Source: Alienimonas californiensis (GTDB taxonomy: Bacteria > Planctomycetota > Planctomycetia > Planctomycetales > Planctomycetaceae). From it: 64,000 nt of DNA. The stretch is taken from the NCBI RefSeq assembly GCF_007743815.1, contig NZ_CP036265.1, forward strand, positions 2,429,823 to 2,493,822, in the 5' to 3' direction. Each line of letters starts with the position of its first letter. Positions within the stretch are counted from its first letter, which is position 1. The notes below the pieces were generated by a model that made no database searches, was not told where the DNA came from, and worked only from the letters and a program-made list of their open reading frames with translations. The position numbers were made by a program, and so were the translations under genes. Below, piece by piece: positions 48,302 to 55,525 of the stretch.

Positions 48302-49762
48302 TCACAGGCAGCCGGTGTCGCAGCCGCCGGGGCCGCAGGCCGTTTCCGGGCCGCAGGCGGCTTCCGGGCAGACGGGGACTTCGCGGCAGACGACGCGGGG
48401 CACGCAGACGGTGCGGGTCAGGCAGACGGTCCGGGGGACGCAGGTCGTCTTGGGAACCATCACCGTCTCGCAGACCTTACGGCAGGTGACGTACGGGATC
48501 TGCTTGCACTTGGTTTCGCAGGTCCAGGAGCAGGTCGTGTACGGAACCTTCTTGGTCTTGGTTTCGCAGGTCCAGGAGCAGGTCGTGTACGGGATCCGCT
48601 TGGTCTTGGTCTCGCAGACGAAGCTGCAGGTGGTCTTCGGAATCCGCTTGGTGCGGGTCTCGCAGACGAACGAGCAGGTCGTGTAGGGGACCTTCTTGGT
48701 CTTGGTTTCGCAGACCCAGCTGCAGGTCGTGTACGGAACCTTCTTGGTCTTGGTCTCGCAAACCCAGCTGCAGGTCGTGTACGGAACCTTCTTGGTCTCG
48801 GTGTAGGGCACCTGACGGCAGACGGTGTAGGGCACCGTCTTACGGCAGACTTCGCTCACGTACCGGGTGCAGCTGACTTCCTTCTGCACGACCTTCGGGC
48901 AGCAGACCTGCTCGCAGATCGTCCGTTCCGGGCCGGGGCAGCAGACGGTCCGGCAGCAGCCGGGCTGGTACTCGTACCGGCAGGTCTGCGGGTTGTAGAC
49001 GCAGCGGCCGGGCTCCTGAACCGTCTTGCGGATCATCGGGCCGGGGACGGTCCGCTGAACGGTCTTCATCTCGTTGACGCGGACGTTGACCGTCTTCGTC
49101 TCGGTGATCGGCTTGCACACCGTGTAGCAGACCTCGCGGGTCTTGTTCTCGGTGACGGTCCGGTACTTGGTGCAGCAGACGTCGCGGTAGCAGGTGTTGT
49201 AAACCGGCCGGCGAACGGTGTAGCACTGATCGCGGTAGCAGGTGTTGTACACCGGGCGACGGACGGTGTAGCACACGTCCTTGTAGCAGGTGTTGTACAC
49301 CGGCTTTTTGACGGTGTAGTTCACGCAGGTATAGGTCGTGTTGTACACCGGGCGACGGACGGTGTAGCACACGTCCTTATAGCAGGTGTTGTAGACCGGG
49401 CGACGGACGGTGTAGCAGACGTCCTTGTAGCAGGTGTTGTACACCGGCTTGCGGACCGTGTAGTTCACGGTCTTGTAGCAGGTGTCCAGAACCAGGCGGG
49501 TCTTCTGAACCGGCACCTGGGTGCAGACCGTATCGTAGACGGTGCGGGTGTAGGGCACCTCTTTGGTGTCGTACACGATCTCCCGCACGGTGCGGGTGCA
49601 AGGGGTCGCCGGGCAAGCTTCGCCGAGGGCGGCGGGGCCGCAACCGGCGTCGCAGGGGTCCGGGGTGCAGCCGAGGCTGCCGGCGCCGCAAAGGCCGGCG
49701 GAGGCGGCCGGGGCGACATAACAGACGGCGGTCATGACCGCCGCGGCGAGAAGCCGTTTCAT
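48302..49762 (-). CDS. Cysteine-rich YTV-type planctomycete cell-wall protein
   Basis: This 486-residue exported protein starts at ATG 49762 (RBS GGAAAG just upstream) with a signal peptide (MKRLLAAAVMTAVCYVAPAASA). It consists almost wholly of repeats rich in Cys, Tyr, Thr and Val. The N-terminal block has six units of 16 residues, CYKDVCYTVRRPVYNT, plus a seventh degenerate one. The middle (about 200-300) has CCRTVCCPGPERTICEQVCC. The C-terminal block has seven units of KKVPYTTCSWVCETKT. The YTV signature is found in the proteinaceous walls of Planctomycetes. The many Cys suggest disulfide cross-linking into an insoluble lattice. Expression is expected to be high. Confidence 0.9.
   Translation of the reverse strand: MKRLLAAAVMTAVCYVAPAASAGLCGAGSLGCTPDPCDAGCGPAALGEACPATPCTRTVREIVYDTKEVPYTRTVYDTVCTQVPVQKTRLVLDTCYKTVNYTVRKPVYNTCYKDVCYTVRRPVYNTCYKDVCYTVRRPVYNTTYTCVNYTVKKPVYNTCYKDVCYTVRRPVYNTCYRDQCYTVRRPVYNTCYRDVCCTKYRTVTENKTREVCYTVCKPITETKTVNVRVNEMKTVQRTVPGPMIRKTVQEPGRCVYNPQTCRYEYQPGCCRTVCCPGPERTICEQVCCPKVVQKEVSCTRYVSEVCRKTVPYTVCRQVPYTETKKVPYTTCSWVCETKTKKVPYTTCSWVCETKTKKVPYTTCSFVCETRTKRIPKTTCSFVCETKTKRIPYTTCSWTCETKTKKVPYTTCSWTCETKCKQIPYVTCRKVCETVMVPKTTCVPRTVCLTRTVCVPRVVCREVPVCPEAACGPETACGPGGCDTGCL
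48458..48793 (-). repeat. Tandem 48-bp repeats, C-terminal block of YTV gene
   Basis: There are seven consecutive 48-base units encoding KKVPYTTCSWVCETKT and close variants (SF for SW, KRI for KKV). The first unit starts at 48793 and the last ends at 48458. Neighbouring units are nearly identical in DNA, which indicates recent duplication or gene conversion. Confidence 0.9.
49193..49480 (-). repeat. Tandem 48-bp repeats, N-terminal block of YTV gene
   Basis: There are six consecutive 48-base units encoding CYKDVCYTVRRPVYNT and variants. One unit replaces the first Cys (TYTCVNYTVKKPVYNT). The unit length equals that of the C-terminal block although the sequence differs, which suggests that both repeats adopt the same structural period. 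Confidence 0.9.
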
Positions 49763-50098
49763 GGGATTCTTTCCGTGGGAGGGGGACGCGGTTCCTTGGG
49801 GGTGAACGGGTCGCCTGCACCCCGCGGAACGTTCCCGCGGGGTCGGACGCACCGTCCCGACGCATCTGGGATCGACGCTCCCCTTTGCCGAACCCCACCA
49901 GATTGCCGTGCCTTCCCGAACTTCCCGGCCGGCTGTCTCGCCGGGCGTTGCGCAGTCGGATCCGTCGTTACGACCGGTCTCCGCGGCGGTCAGCGCCTGA
50001 CCCCGCGGCGGGCGCGACCCGGCTGCGCGGCGGAGGGGACGCCCCCGGGGGCCGGTCGCTAAACTGCGACGCCGCTCCGCCCCCGCCGTTGCCGTCTC
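49763..50098. other. Divergent intergenic region between YTV and isomerase genes
   Basis: These 336 bases should hold promoters for both genes. Apart from the palindrome at 49819-49843 I see no clear sequence features and no gene. Confidence 0.4.
49819..49843. promoter_or_regulatory. Near-perfect palindrome upstream of the YTV gene
   Basis: ACCCCGCGG (49819-49827) pairs with CCGCGGGGT (49835-49843) around AACGTTC. It sits 57 bases upstream of the YTV start codon. It could be an operator or a 5'-leader hairpin that protects a highly expressed message. Confidence 0.4.
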
Positions 50099-50929
50099 AT
50101 GTCGTTCCGCTTCGCTTACTGCAACGAAACGCTGGCCCCCGGCCGCACCTTCCTCGAGCAGTGCGACCTGATCGCCTCGCTGGGCTACACCGGGATCGAA
50201 GTCGCCCCGTTCACCCTCGCCGACGCCCCGACGGACCTGTCGCAGGCCGATCGGGCCGAACTGAAGAACGCCGCCTACGCCGCCGGGCTGGAGGTGGTCG
50301 GCCTGCACTGGCTGTTGGCGAAGACGACCGGCTTTCACCTCACCACCGCCGACGCCGGCGTCCGCGCCGCCACCGCAGAGCGCCTGATCGAACTGACCGA
50401 CCTCTGCGCCGACCTCAGCGGGTCGCTGATGGTGCTCGGCTCCCCCCAGCAGCGGAACCTGGAGGAGGGCATGAGCCTCGAAACCGCCACCGATCACGCG
50501 GCGGAGGTATTAAAGACGGTCGCCCCCCGGCTGGAGGAACGCGGCGTCACGCTGGCCTTGGAGCCGCTCGCCCCGACCGAAACGAACTTCCTACAGACCT
50601 GCGCCGAGGCGGTCGCCCTGGCGGAACGCGTCGGCAGCCCGCGGGTGCGGCTCCATCAGGACGTGAAGGCGATGGTCGGCGGCGAATCCGAGCCCCCGGC
50701 GACGATCATCCACCGCTACCCGCAGCAGACCGCCCACTTCCACGCCAACGACGCGAACCTGCTCGGCCCCGGCATGGGCGACACCGACTTCGCCCCGATC
50801 CTCACCGCCCTGAAGGAAACCGGCTACGACGGCTGGATCAGCGTGGAAGTCTTCGCCGACGGCCCCGGCCCCATCGAAACGGCCCGGCTGAGCCTCGAAC
50901 ACCTCAAAGCGGTCGCCGCGAAGGTCTGA
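50099..50929 (+). CDS. Sugar phosphate isomerase/epimerase (TIM-barrel, AP endonuclease 2 fold)
   Basis: This 276-residue protein has the xylose isomerase-like TIM barrel. Recognisable parts are FAYCNETLAPGRTFLEQCDL, LGYTGIEVAPFTL, LEVVGLHWLLA, VTLALEPLAPTETNFLQT (metal-site Glu), RVRLHQDVKAMVGGE, TAHFHANDANLLGPGMGDTD (His and Asp of the metal site) and GWISVEVFADGPG (Glu). Residues of the divalent metal site thus appear complete. The substrate is unknown, and there are no sugar-pathway neighbours. The start ATG is at 50099. Confidence 0.85.
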   Translation: MSFRFAYCNETLAPGRTFLEQCDLIASLGYTGIEVAPFTLADAPTDLSQADRAELKNAAYAAGLEVVGLHWLLAKTTGFHLTTADAGVRAATAERLIELTDLCADLSGSLMVLGSPQQRNLEEGMSLETATDHAAEVLKTVAPRLEERGVTLALEPLAPTETNFLQTCAEAVALAERVGSPRVRLHQDVKAMVGGESEPPATIIHRYPQQTAHFHANDANLLGPGMGDTDFAPILTALKETGYDGWISVEVFADGPGPIETARLSLEHLKAVAAKV

Positions 50930-50939
50930 GCGTGTCGTG

Positions 50940-51013
50940 GTGAGCCCGGAGCGCAAGCTCCGGCCGTCGGCGCCTCCGGTTTCCGAACGCACCGCCGGAG
51001 CTTGCGCTCCGGG
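50940..51013. repeat. REP/REPIN-like palindromic element, copy 3
   Basis: The left hairpin GTGAGCCCGGAGCGCAAGCT at 50940-50959 continues CCGG. Its CCGGAGC and GCTCCGG pair around GCAA. The right hairpin CCGGAGC-TTGC-GCTCCGG lies at about 50994-51011, giving an overall inverted repeat. The right outer end (GGGTTGG) has lost the TCAC seen in copy 2. It sits between the convergent isomerase and MoxR genes. Confidence 0.75.
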
Positions 51014-51047
51014 TTGGTATATCAAGCCGATCCCGATTTCGAGCTGA

Positions 51048-52241
51048 CTACGCCCGCCCTTTCGGGGCTTCGACGGCGTCGAGGATCGCGGCGACCAGGG
51101 CGTCGGCGGTCACGCCTTCTAGTTCAGCGTCCGGGGCCGGGCGGACGCGGTGCCGCAGGACGGCGGGGGCCAGCTCTTTAATATCGTCCGGGATCACGAA
51201 GTCCCGCCCGCGGCAGGCCGCCGCCGCCCGGCCGGCCAGCACTAAGCTCACCCCGGCCCGCGGGCTCGCCCCGACCTCCACCCCCGGCCAGGAACGTGTT
51301 TTGCGGACCAGCCGGGTGATATAATCCGTCACCGCCGGCTCCACGATCACGCCGACCGCCGCCCGCCGTAGGCTGCGGACGCGTTCCGCGTTCAACACCT
51401 GCTTCACGCCCAATCCGACCGGGTCCCGCGGATCGGTGCCGTTCACGTAGAGATTTAAGATCGCCCGCTCGCCTTCGCGGTCGGGATAGTCGGCCAGCAG
51501 TTTAAATAAGAAGCGGTCGAGCTGGGCCTCCGGCAGGGGGTAGGTGCCCTCCTGTTCCAGCGGGTTCTGCGTGGCGAGCACGAGGAACGGGTCGGGTAGT
51601 CGGCGGGTGTCGCCGTCGACGGTCACCTGGCGTTCCTGCATCGCTTCCAGCAGCGCCGCCTGCGTTTTGGCGGGGGCGCGGTTGATCTCGTCGGCGAGCA
51701 GCAGGTTCGTGAACACCGGCCCCGGCACGAACGTGAACGCCTTTTGTTGCAGATCGTAGACGCTGTGCCCGGTCACGTCGGCGGGCATCAGGTCCGGGGT
51801 GAACTGCACGCGTCCGCTGTCGCACCCGGCGACGTGGGCCAGCGTGGTGACCAGCAACGTCTTGCCGAGCCCCGGCGGGCCCTCGATCAAGACGTGCCCC
51901 CCGGCCACCAGGGCGATCAGCACGCCCTCGATGAGGTCCGGCTGGCCGACGACCGCCTTGGAGATCTCCGCCACGCAGGCGTCGAACTGCGTTCCCACCT
52001 CCGCCACAGAGGGCGCCGCCGTCGCCGGGGCCGACGCCGTCGCCGCGGGCGCCGCCGTCGCCGCGGACGGTTCGGACTCGCCGACGGAGGAGAACACGAC
52101 GGGGCCGTGTGCGTCCGCCGCTCTGGAATCGGGGGCGCCGGGGTCGGGCTCGCCGGAATCGGGGGCGGGGGGCACGCGGCGGCCGGGGTGCGGGGGCGGG
52201 GCGGGGTGCGGCAGAGTCGCCGCGGACCCGGCCCGCGGCAA
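51048..52241 (-). CDS. MoxR-family AAA+ ATPase
   Basis: This protein of up to 397 residues is a chaperone-like ATPase that usually works with DUF58/VWA partners. The ATPase core has Walker A EGPPGLGKTLLVTTLA, Walker B LLADEINRAPAKTQAALLEAMQE, sensor 1 VLATQNPLEQEGTYPLPEAQLDRF and the arginine-rich sensor 2 GASPRAGVSLVLAGRA. The first 75 residues are Pro/Ala/Ser-rich and not part of the family. The frame begins with TTG 52241, but a GTG at 52097 or later could be the true start. A DUF58 gene exists at 42552. The gene before it on this strand encodes a large acidic membrane protein, 33 bases away. Confidence 0.9.
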   Translation of the reverse strand: MPRAGSAATLPHPAPPPHPGRRVPPAPDSGEPDPGAPDSRAADAHGPVVFSSVGESEPSAATAAPAATASAPATAAPSVAEVGTQFDACVAEISKAVVGQPDLIEGVLIALVAGGHVLIEGPPGLGKTLLVTTLAHVAGCDSGRVQFTPDLMPADVTGHSVYDLQQKAFTFVPGPVFTNLLLADEINRAPAKTQAALLEAMQERQVTVDGDTRRLPDPFLVLATQNPLEQEGTYPLPEAQLDRFLFKLLADYPDREGERAILNLYVNGTDPRDPVGLGVKQVLNAERVRSLRRAAVGVIVEPAVTDYITRLVRKTRSWPGVEVGASPRAGVSLVLAGRAAAACRGRDFVIPDDIKELAPAVLRHRVRPAPDAELEGVTADALVAAILDAVEAPKGRA

Positions 52242-52274
52242 CCGACGTCGATCGAACGCCGCCCGCCGCCGCGC

Positions 52275-53840
52275 TTACGCGGCGGACGGCACGTTCAGCG
52301 CCCGCTCCCGGGCCTCGTGCGGGGCGATGCCCGCTTCGGCGGCCTCGGCGGCGGCGGCCTTTTTCGCGGCGATCTTCTGCCGGCGGAGCAGGTCCATCGT
52401 CCGGCCGAAGTCCCGGGCGATCCAGACCGCGGCGAGGCAGAGGGCGCCGCCCAGCCCGTAATGCACCGCATGTCCCCAGACGCTGGTGAGGATCAGCACG
52501 AGCCCCAGGCCCAGCGACACGCCGCACATCAGCACGGCCATCACCAGCCGGGTGCGGGTGCGCTTCCAGGTCGATTCCATCACGGCGCTGCGGGCGCTGG
52601 TGTTGGCGATCGCCCGCAACTGCCGCATCTCCTCGCGCAGCTTCTCCTTGTCGACCCGCGACCGGGGCAGGGACGGCGGCGGGGGCAGCGGAGCGAGCGC
52701 CGGTGCGCCGGCGACCGCCGCCGCGGGCCGAGTCGGTTCCGAACTCCGCGAGGCGAGGGACGAACCGATGACGGTCGAACCGGCAACGGGCGACGGGCCC
52801 GCGGGGGCCGGCTTTGCAGGGACCGGTTCCGCGGCGGCGGCAGTCGGCCTGGGCTTCGGCTTGGGAGCGGCCGGCGTGGGGACGTCCTCGCGGGACTGCC
52901 GCATCCGGGCCAGCAGCGCCTCCATGTAGTCGTCCACCGAGCAGTCGATCGAGTCGCCCGACGCCTCGCCGTCCTCCGTCGCCGCCACGGGAGCGGCGTC
53001 GACGACCGGAGCGTCCTCCTCCAGAACTTCCTCCTCCATCCGCTCCGACTCGTCTTGTTCCTCGGGCATCGCGACGGGCGCGATGGCGGCGACTGCATCG
53101 ATGTCCGCCTCGGCTTCGGAGACGGGCGTCGGCTCAACGTCGTCGTCCTCGCTCTCGTCAGCGGCCCACGCGGCGTTCCCGTCGGCGGCGTCCTCGTCGA
53201 CTTCGAACCCGTCGTTCACGTCGGAGAGGTCCAACTCAAACATTTCGCTCAGCAGCGAACGCAGCGGCGGACGGGCGGGGCCCGCGGCGCCCGCCGGCTT
53301 CGCCAACCCCAGCCCGGCCAGAGACCGGAACGGATCGTCCGACGGCAGCGCCGACGTCTCCCGACGCGGTTCCGCCGTCGCCTGCTCCGCGATCTCCGGT
53401 TCGTCGGCGGTCAGTGCGGCGGTCAGTTCGTTGATCGTGAGTTCGGCGGCAGTGAGTTCGTCGGTCGCCGGTTCGTCCGGGACGACTTCGGCGTGGGCCG
53501 TCTCTTCGATCGGTGTGGCGGGGAGCGGCTCGGCCGGGTCAGCGTCCACGGCCTCGGCGACGGGCGACCCGGCGACCGGCGGCTCGGCCTCGGCTTCTGC
53601 GTCGAGGTCCTCGGAAGTCTCGTCGGAGTGGGGCGCCTCCGCGGCTGCGGCCTGCGGGGCCGGGGCATGGGGGGCCGGGACCTGCGGGGCCGGTGCCGGG
53701 GCCGGGGGGCGGGATTCGGCCTGCTCGCGGCGGAGCAGGTCGAGCATCTCGTCCAGACGCCGCTGGGCGTCCGCCGTGGGATCCAGATCGTCGGCGGCGC
53801 TCGGAACCGGGCGGGCGGGGGCGGTGGAGGGCAGAGCCAT
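52275..53840 (-). CDS. Acidic low-complexity protein with two C-terminal membrane helices
   Basis: This 521-residue protein has a long disordered acidic region (about 50-300, rich in Glu, Asp, Ala, Pro). It is interrupted by an ordered-looking motif DSIDCSVDDYMEALLARMRQ near 305, similar to short DYM-containing motifs I associate with Planctomycetes. A Pro-rich stretch follows, then a basic helix (RVDKEKLREEMRQLRAIANT). Two membrane helices come next (LVMAVLMCGVSLGLGLVLIL, VHYGLGGALCLAAVWIARDF), and then an Ala/Lys end. There is no catalytic motif and no named family. It probably precedes the MoxR gene in the same operon. Confidence 0.6.
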   Translation of the reverse strand: MALPSTAPARPVPSAADDLDPTADAQRRLDEMLDLLRREQAESRPPAPAPAPQVPAPHAPAPQAAAAEAPHSDETSEDLDAEAEAEPPVAGSPVAEAVDADPAEPLPATPIEETAHAEVVPDEPATDELTAAELTINELTAALTADEPEIAEQATAEPRRETSALPSDDPFRSLAGLGLAKPAGAAGPARPPLRSLLSEMFELDLSDVNDGFEVDEDAADGNAAWAADESEDDDVEPTPVSEAEADIDAVAAIAPVAMPEEQDESERMEEEVLEEDAPVVDAAPVAATEDGEASGDSIDCSVDDYMEALLARMRQSREDVPTPAAPKPKPRPTAAAAEPVPAKPAPAGPSPVAGSTVIGSSLASRSSEPTRPAAAVAGAPALAPLPPPPSLPRSRVDKEKLREEMRQLRAIANTSARSAVMESTWKRTRTRLVMAVLMCGVSLGLGLVLILTSVWGHAVHYGLGGALCLAAVWIARDFGRTMDLLRRQKIAAKKAAAAEAAEAGIAPHEARERALNVPSAA

Positions 53841-54265
53841 CAGCGGCGTCGGACCGGGGGGAGCAGGGCGCCGCGGCCGCCCGCCGCCGCGTGCGGCCGC
53901 TGTGAACAGCGAGCGCGACGGGACGAACGGACGGTCCGGCCGGGTATCTAGCCCGCGGTCGGGGGGCGGTCAAAGCGGCAGGCGGCGTCGCGGCCGCATT
54001 CCCTCCCCCCGACTCGACGGCGTCCGCCCGACCGGCCCGCCGGGGGCGATCGGTTCGGCCCGGGGCAGCCCGCGTCGCGACCCCGGTGAGTCAACGGCCC
54101 CGTCCCCCCCCCGCCGGGCGGATCGAGGAATGAACCGCGCCGCGCCGGGCGCCGTTGAAAGGTCCGGGGCGGGGCCGACAATCTGCTGTCGCACGAATTC
54201 GTGCGCCGCCGTCCGTGCATTCGCCGCCGTTTCCCCGCCCCCTCCCTCGACGCCGCAGGCCGACG
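53841..54265. other. Divergent intergenic region with a 16-base palindrome
   Basis: These 425 bases separate the leftward acidic protein from the rightward zinc-ribbon protein. The only clear element is the perfect palindrome CGCACGAATTCGTGCG at 54190-54205, 61 bases before the next start, a plausible operator. The frame upstream of the ATG at 54266 stays open but is Arg/Pro-rich and not convincing. Confidence 0.45.
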
Positions 54266-55525
54266 ATGCCGGGGCCGACGCTGACCGCCGCCTGGGCGGA
54301 TCGGGTGGCGGACGCGATGCCCTTCGCCCGTCGATTGCCGGGGTTCGGGGCGCTGACGGGGCCGGCCGGGGCGCCGCCCCCGCCGCCGGAGCCCTACTCG
54401 CTGCCCTGTCGCTGCGGCGCCGTCGTGACCGGCATGCGGACGGAGCGGGAGCGCGAGGTCCCCTGCCTGAACTGCGGCGAGCCGCACTTCGTCCTGCCCG
54501 CGGACGTCTACCCCGCCCCGCCGGACCGGGCCGCCGCCGCGAAGCCGAAACGCCCGCCCGCCCGGACAAAGGCGAAGCCCGCCGCCGAGCCGGTCCCGGC
54601 GGGCCCGCCGGCCGCCCCGCGGGTTCCGTGGCGGACGCGGCTGGCGACGGCGGCGCGGCGTCAGGCGACGCCGCTGCGGTTGATCGCCCTGGGACTGACG
54701 GCGGTGGTGGCGACGACGACCTGGTGGGGCGTGGTGCAGTCGCGGCGGGCGGAGGCCCGGGTGACGATCGCGGAGGCGCCCGCCGCCGCCGAGGAGGCCC
54801 TCTCCGCCGGTCAGTTCGCCCTCGCCGCCAAGCGGTTCGACGCCCTCGCCGCCGCCTACGAGACGCTGGGTCGGGCGACCGAACCCCGCGCCCGCGCCGC
54901 CCGGCAACAGGCCCGGGAGGCGACCGCCGTGACGGGCCTCGCGGCGCTCTCGCCGGCGGAGATCGCCCGGCAGGCGGCCGCCGCCCGCGCCCCGGCCGAC
55001 CGCACCGCCTGGCTGCAAAGCTACGACGCCCTGTATCGCGGTCGCTGGGTGATTCTCGACACCTACGCCGCCCGGGTGAACGCCCCCGCCGCGGCGCCCC
55101 CCGCCGCCCCCGCCGCCGAGGGGGAGAACGACGCCGACCGCGACCGGGAGGAGACGGCGCCGCCGGAACGGATCGAACTGCTCTACCCGCTCGCCGCCGG
55201 CGGCACGCGGTTCCGTCTGATCGGCGACCCCGCCGTGCCGGGCGACCTGTCGGTCGGCGACGACCCGCGGCGGGCGGTCCTCGCCGGCCGGTACGGGGCG
55301 TTCGCCCGCGTGCCCGGCGAGAACGGGCGGGGCGCCGTGTGGGAGTTGCGCCTCGAACCCGGTTCCGCCTTCCTCTGGACCGGGGCGGAGACGCTGGCGG
55401 CGATCGGGTTCGACCTGGCCGGCCCTGACGGCGCCGCGGTGCGGACGCTCCTCGCCCGGCAGGCTGAAGAACTGGGCCTCGGAGAGCCGACCGAGCCCGC
55501 CCCCGCGGCGGAGGCGGGTCCATGA
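54266..55525 (+). CDS. Membrane protein with N-terminal zinc-ribbon-like segment
   Basis: This 419-residue protein has two Cys pairs near residues 47-80 (PCRCGAVVTG and PCLNCGEPHF), spaced like a zinc ribbon. A Lys/Pro-rich linker and one membrane helix near 148-166 (LIALGLTAVVATTTWWGVV) follow. The extracytoplasmic part has an Ala-rich helical region (about 175-265) and a beta-rich end (RFRLIGDPAVPGDLSVGDD, GAVWELRLEPGSAFLWTG). I recognise no family. Its stop overlaps the next gene's start by ATGA, so the pair likely act together. Confidence 0.6.
   Translation: MPGPTLTAAWADRVADAMPFARRLPGFGALTGPAGAPPPPPEPYSLPCRCGAVVTGMRTEREREVPCLNCGEPHFVLPADVYPAPPDRAAAAKPKRPPARTKAKPAAEPVPAGPPAAPRVPWRTRLATAARRQATPLRLIALGLTAVVATTTWWGVVQSRRAEARVTIAEAPAAAEEALSAGQFALAAKRFDALAAAYETLGRATEPRARAARQQAREATAVTGLAALSPAEIARQAAAARAPADRTAWLQSYDALYRGRWVILDTYAARVNAPAAAPPAAPAAEGENDADRDREETAPPERIELLYPLAAGGTRFRLIGDPAVPGDLSVGDDPRRAVLAGRYGAFARVPGENGRGAVWELRLEPGSAFLWTGAETLAAIGFDLAGPDGAAVRTLLARQAEELGLGEPTEPAPAAEAGP

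Noticed and set aside
48458..49480. Possible CRISPR array from the regular 48-base repeats
   Set aside because: The units are contiguous without unique spacers and code for a Cys-rich protein repeat.
48164..50062. Plus-strand open frame opposite the YTV gene with GLGFADPAAGRVRNLLGLG-like repeats
   Set aside because: The apparent repeats are the reverse complement of the YTV 48-base units. The YTV frame has a signal peptide and a ribosome-binding site.
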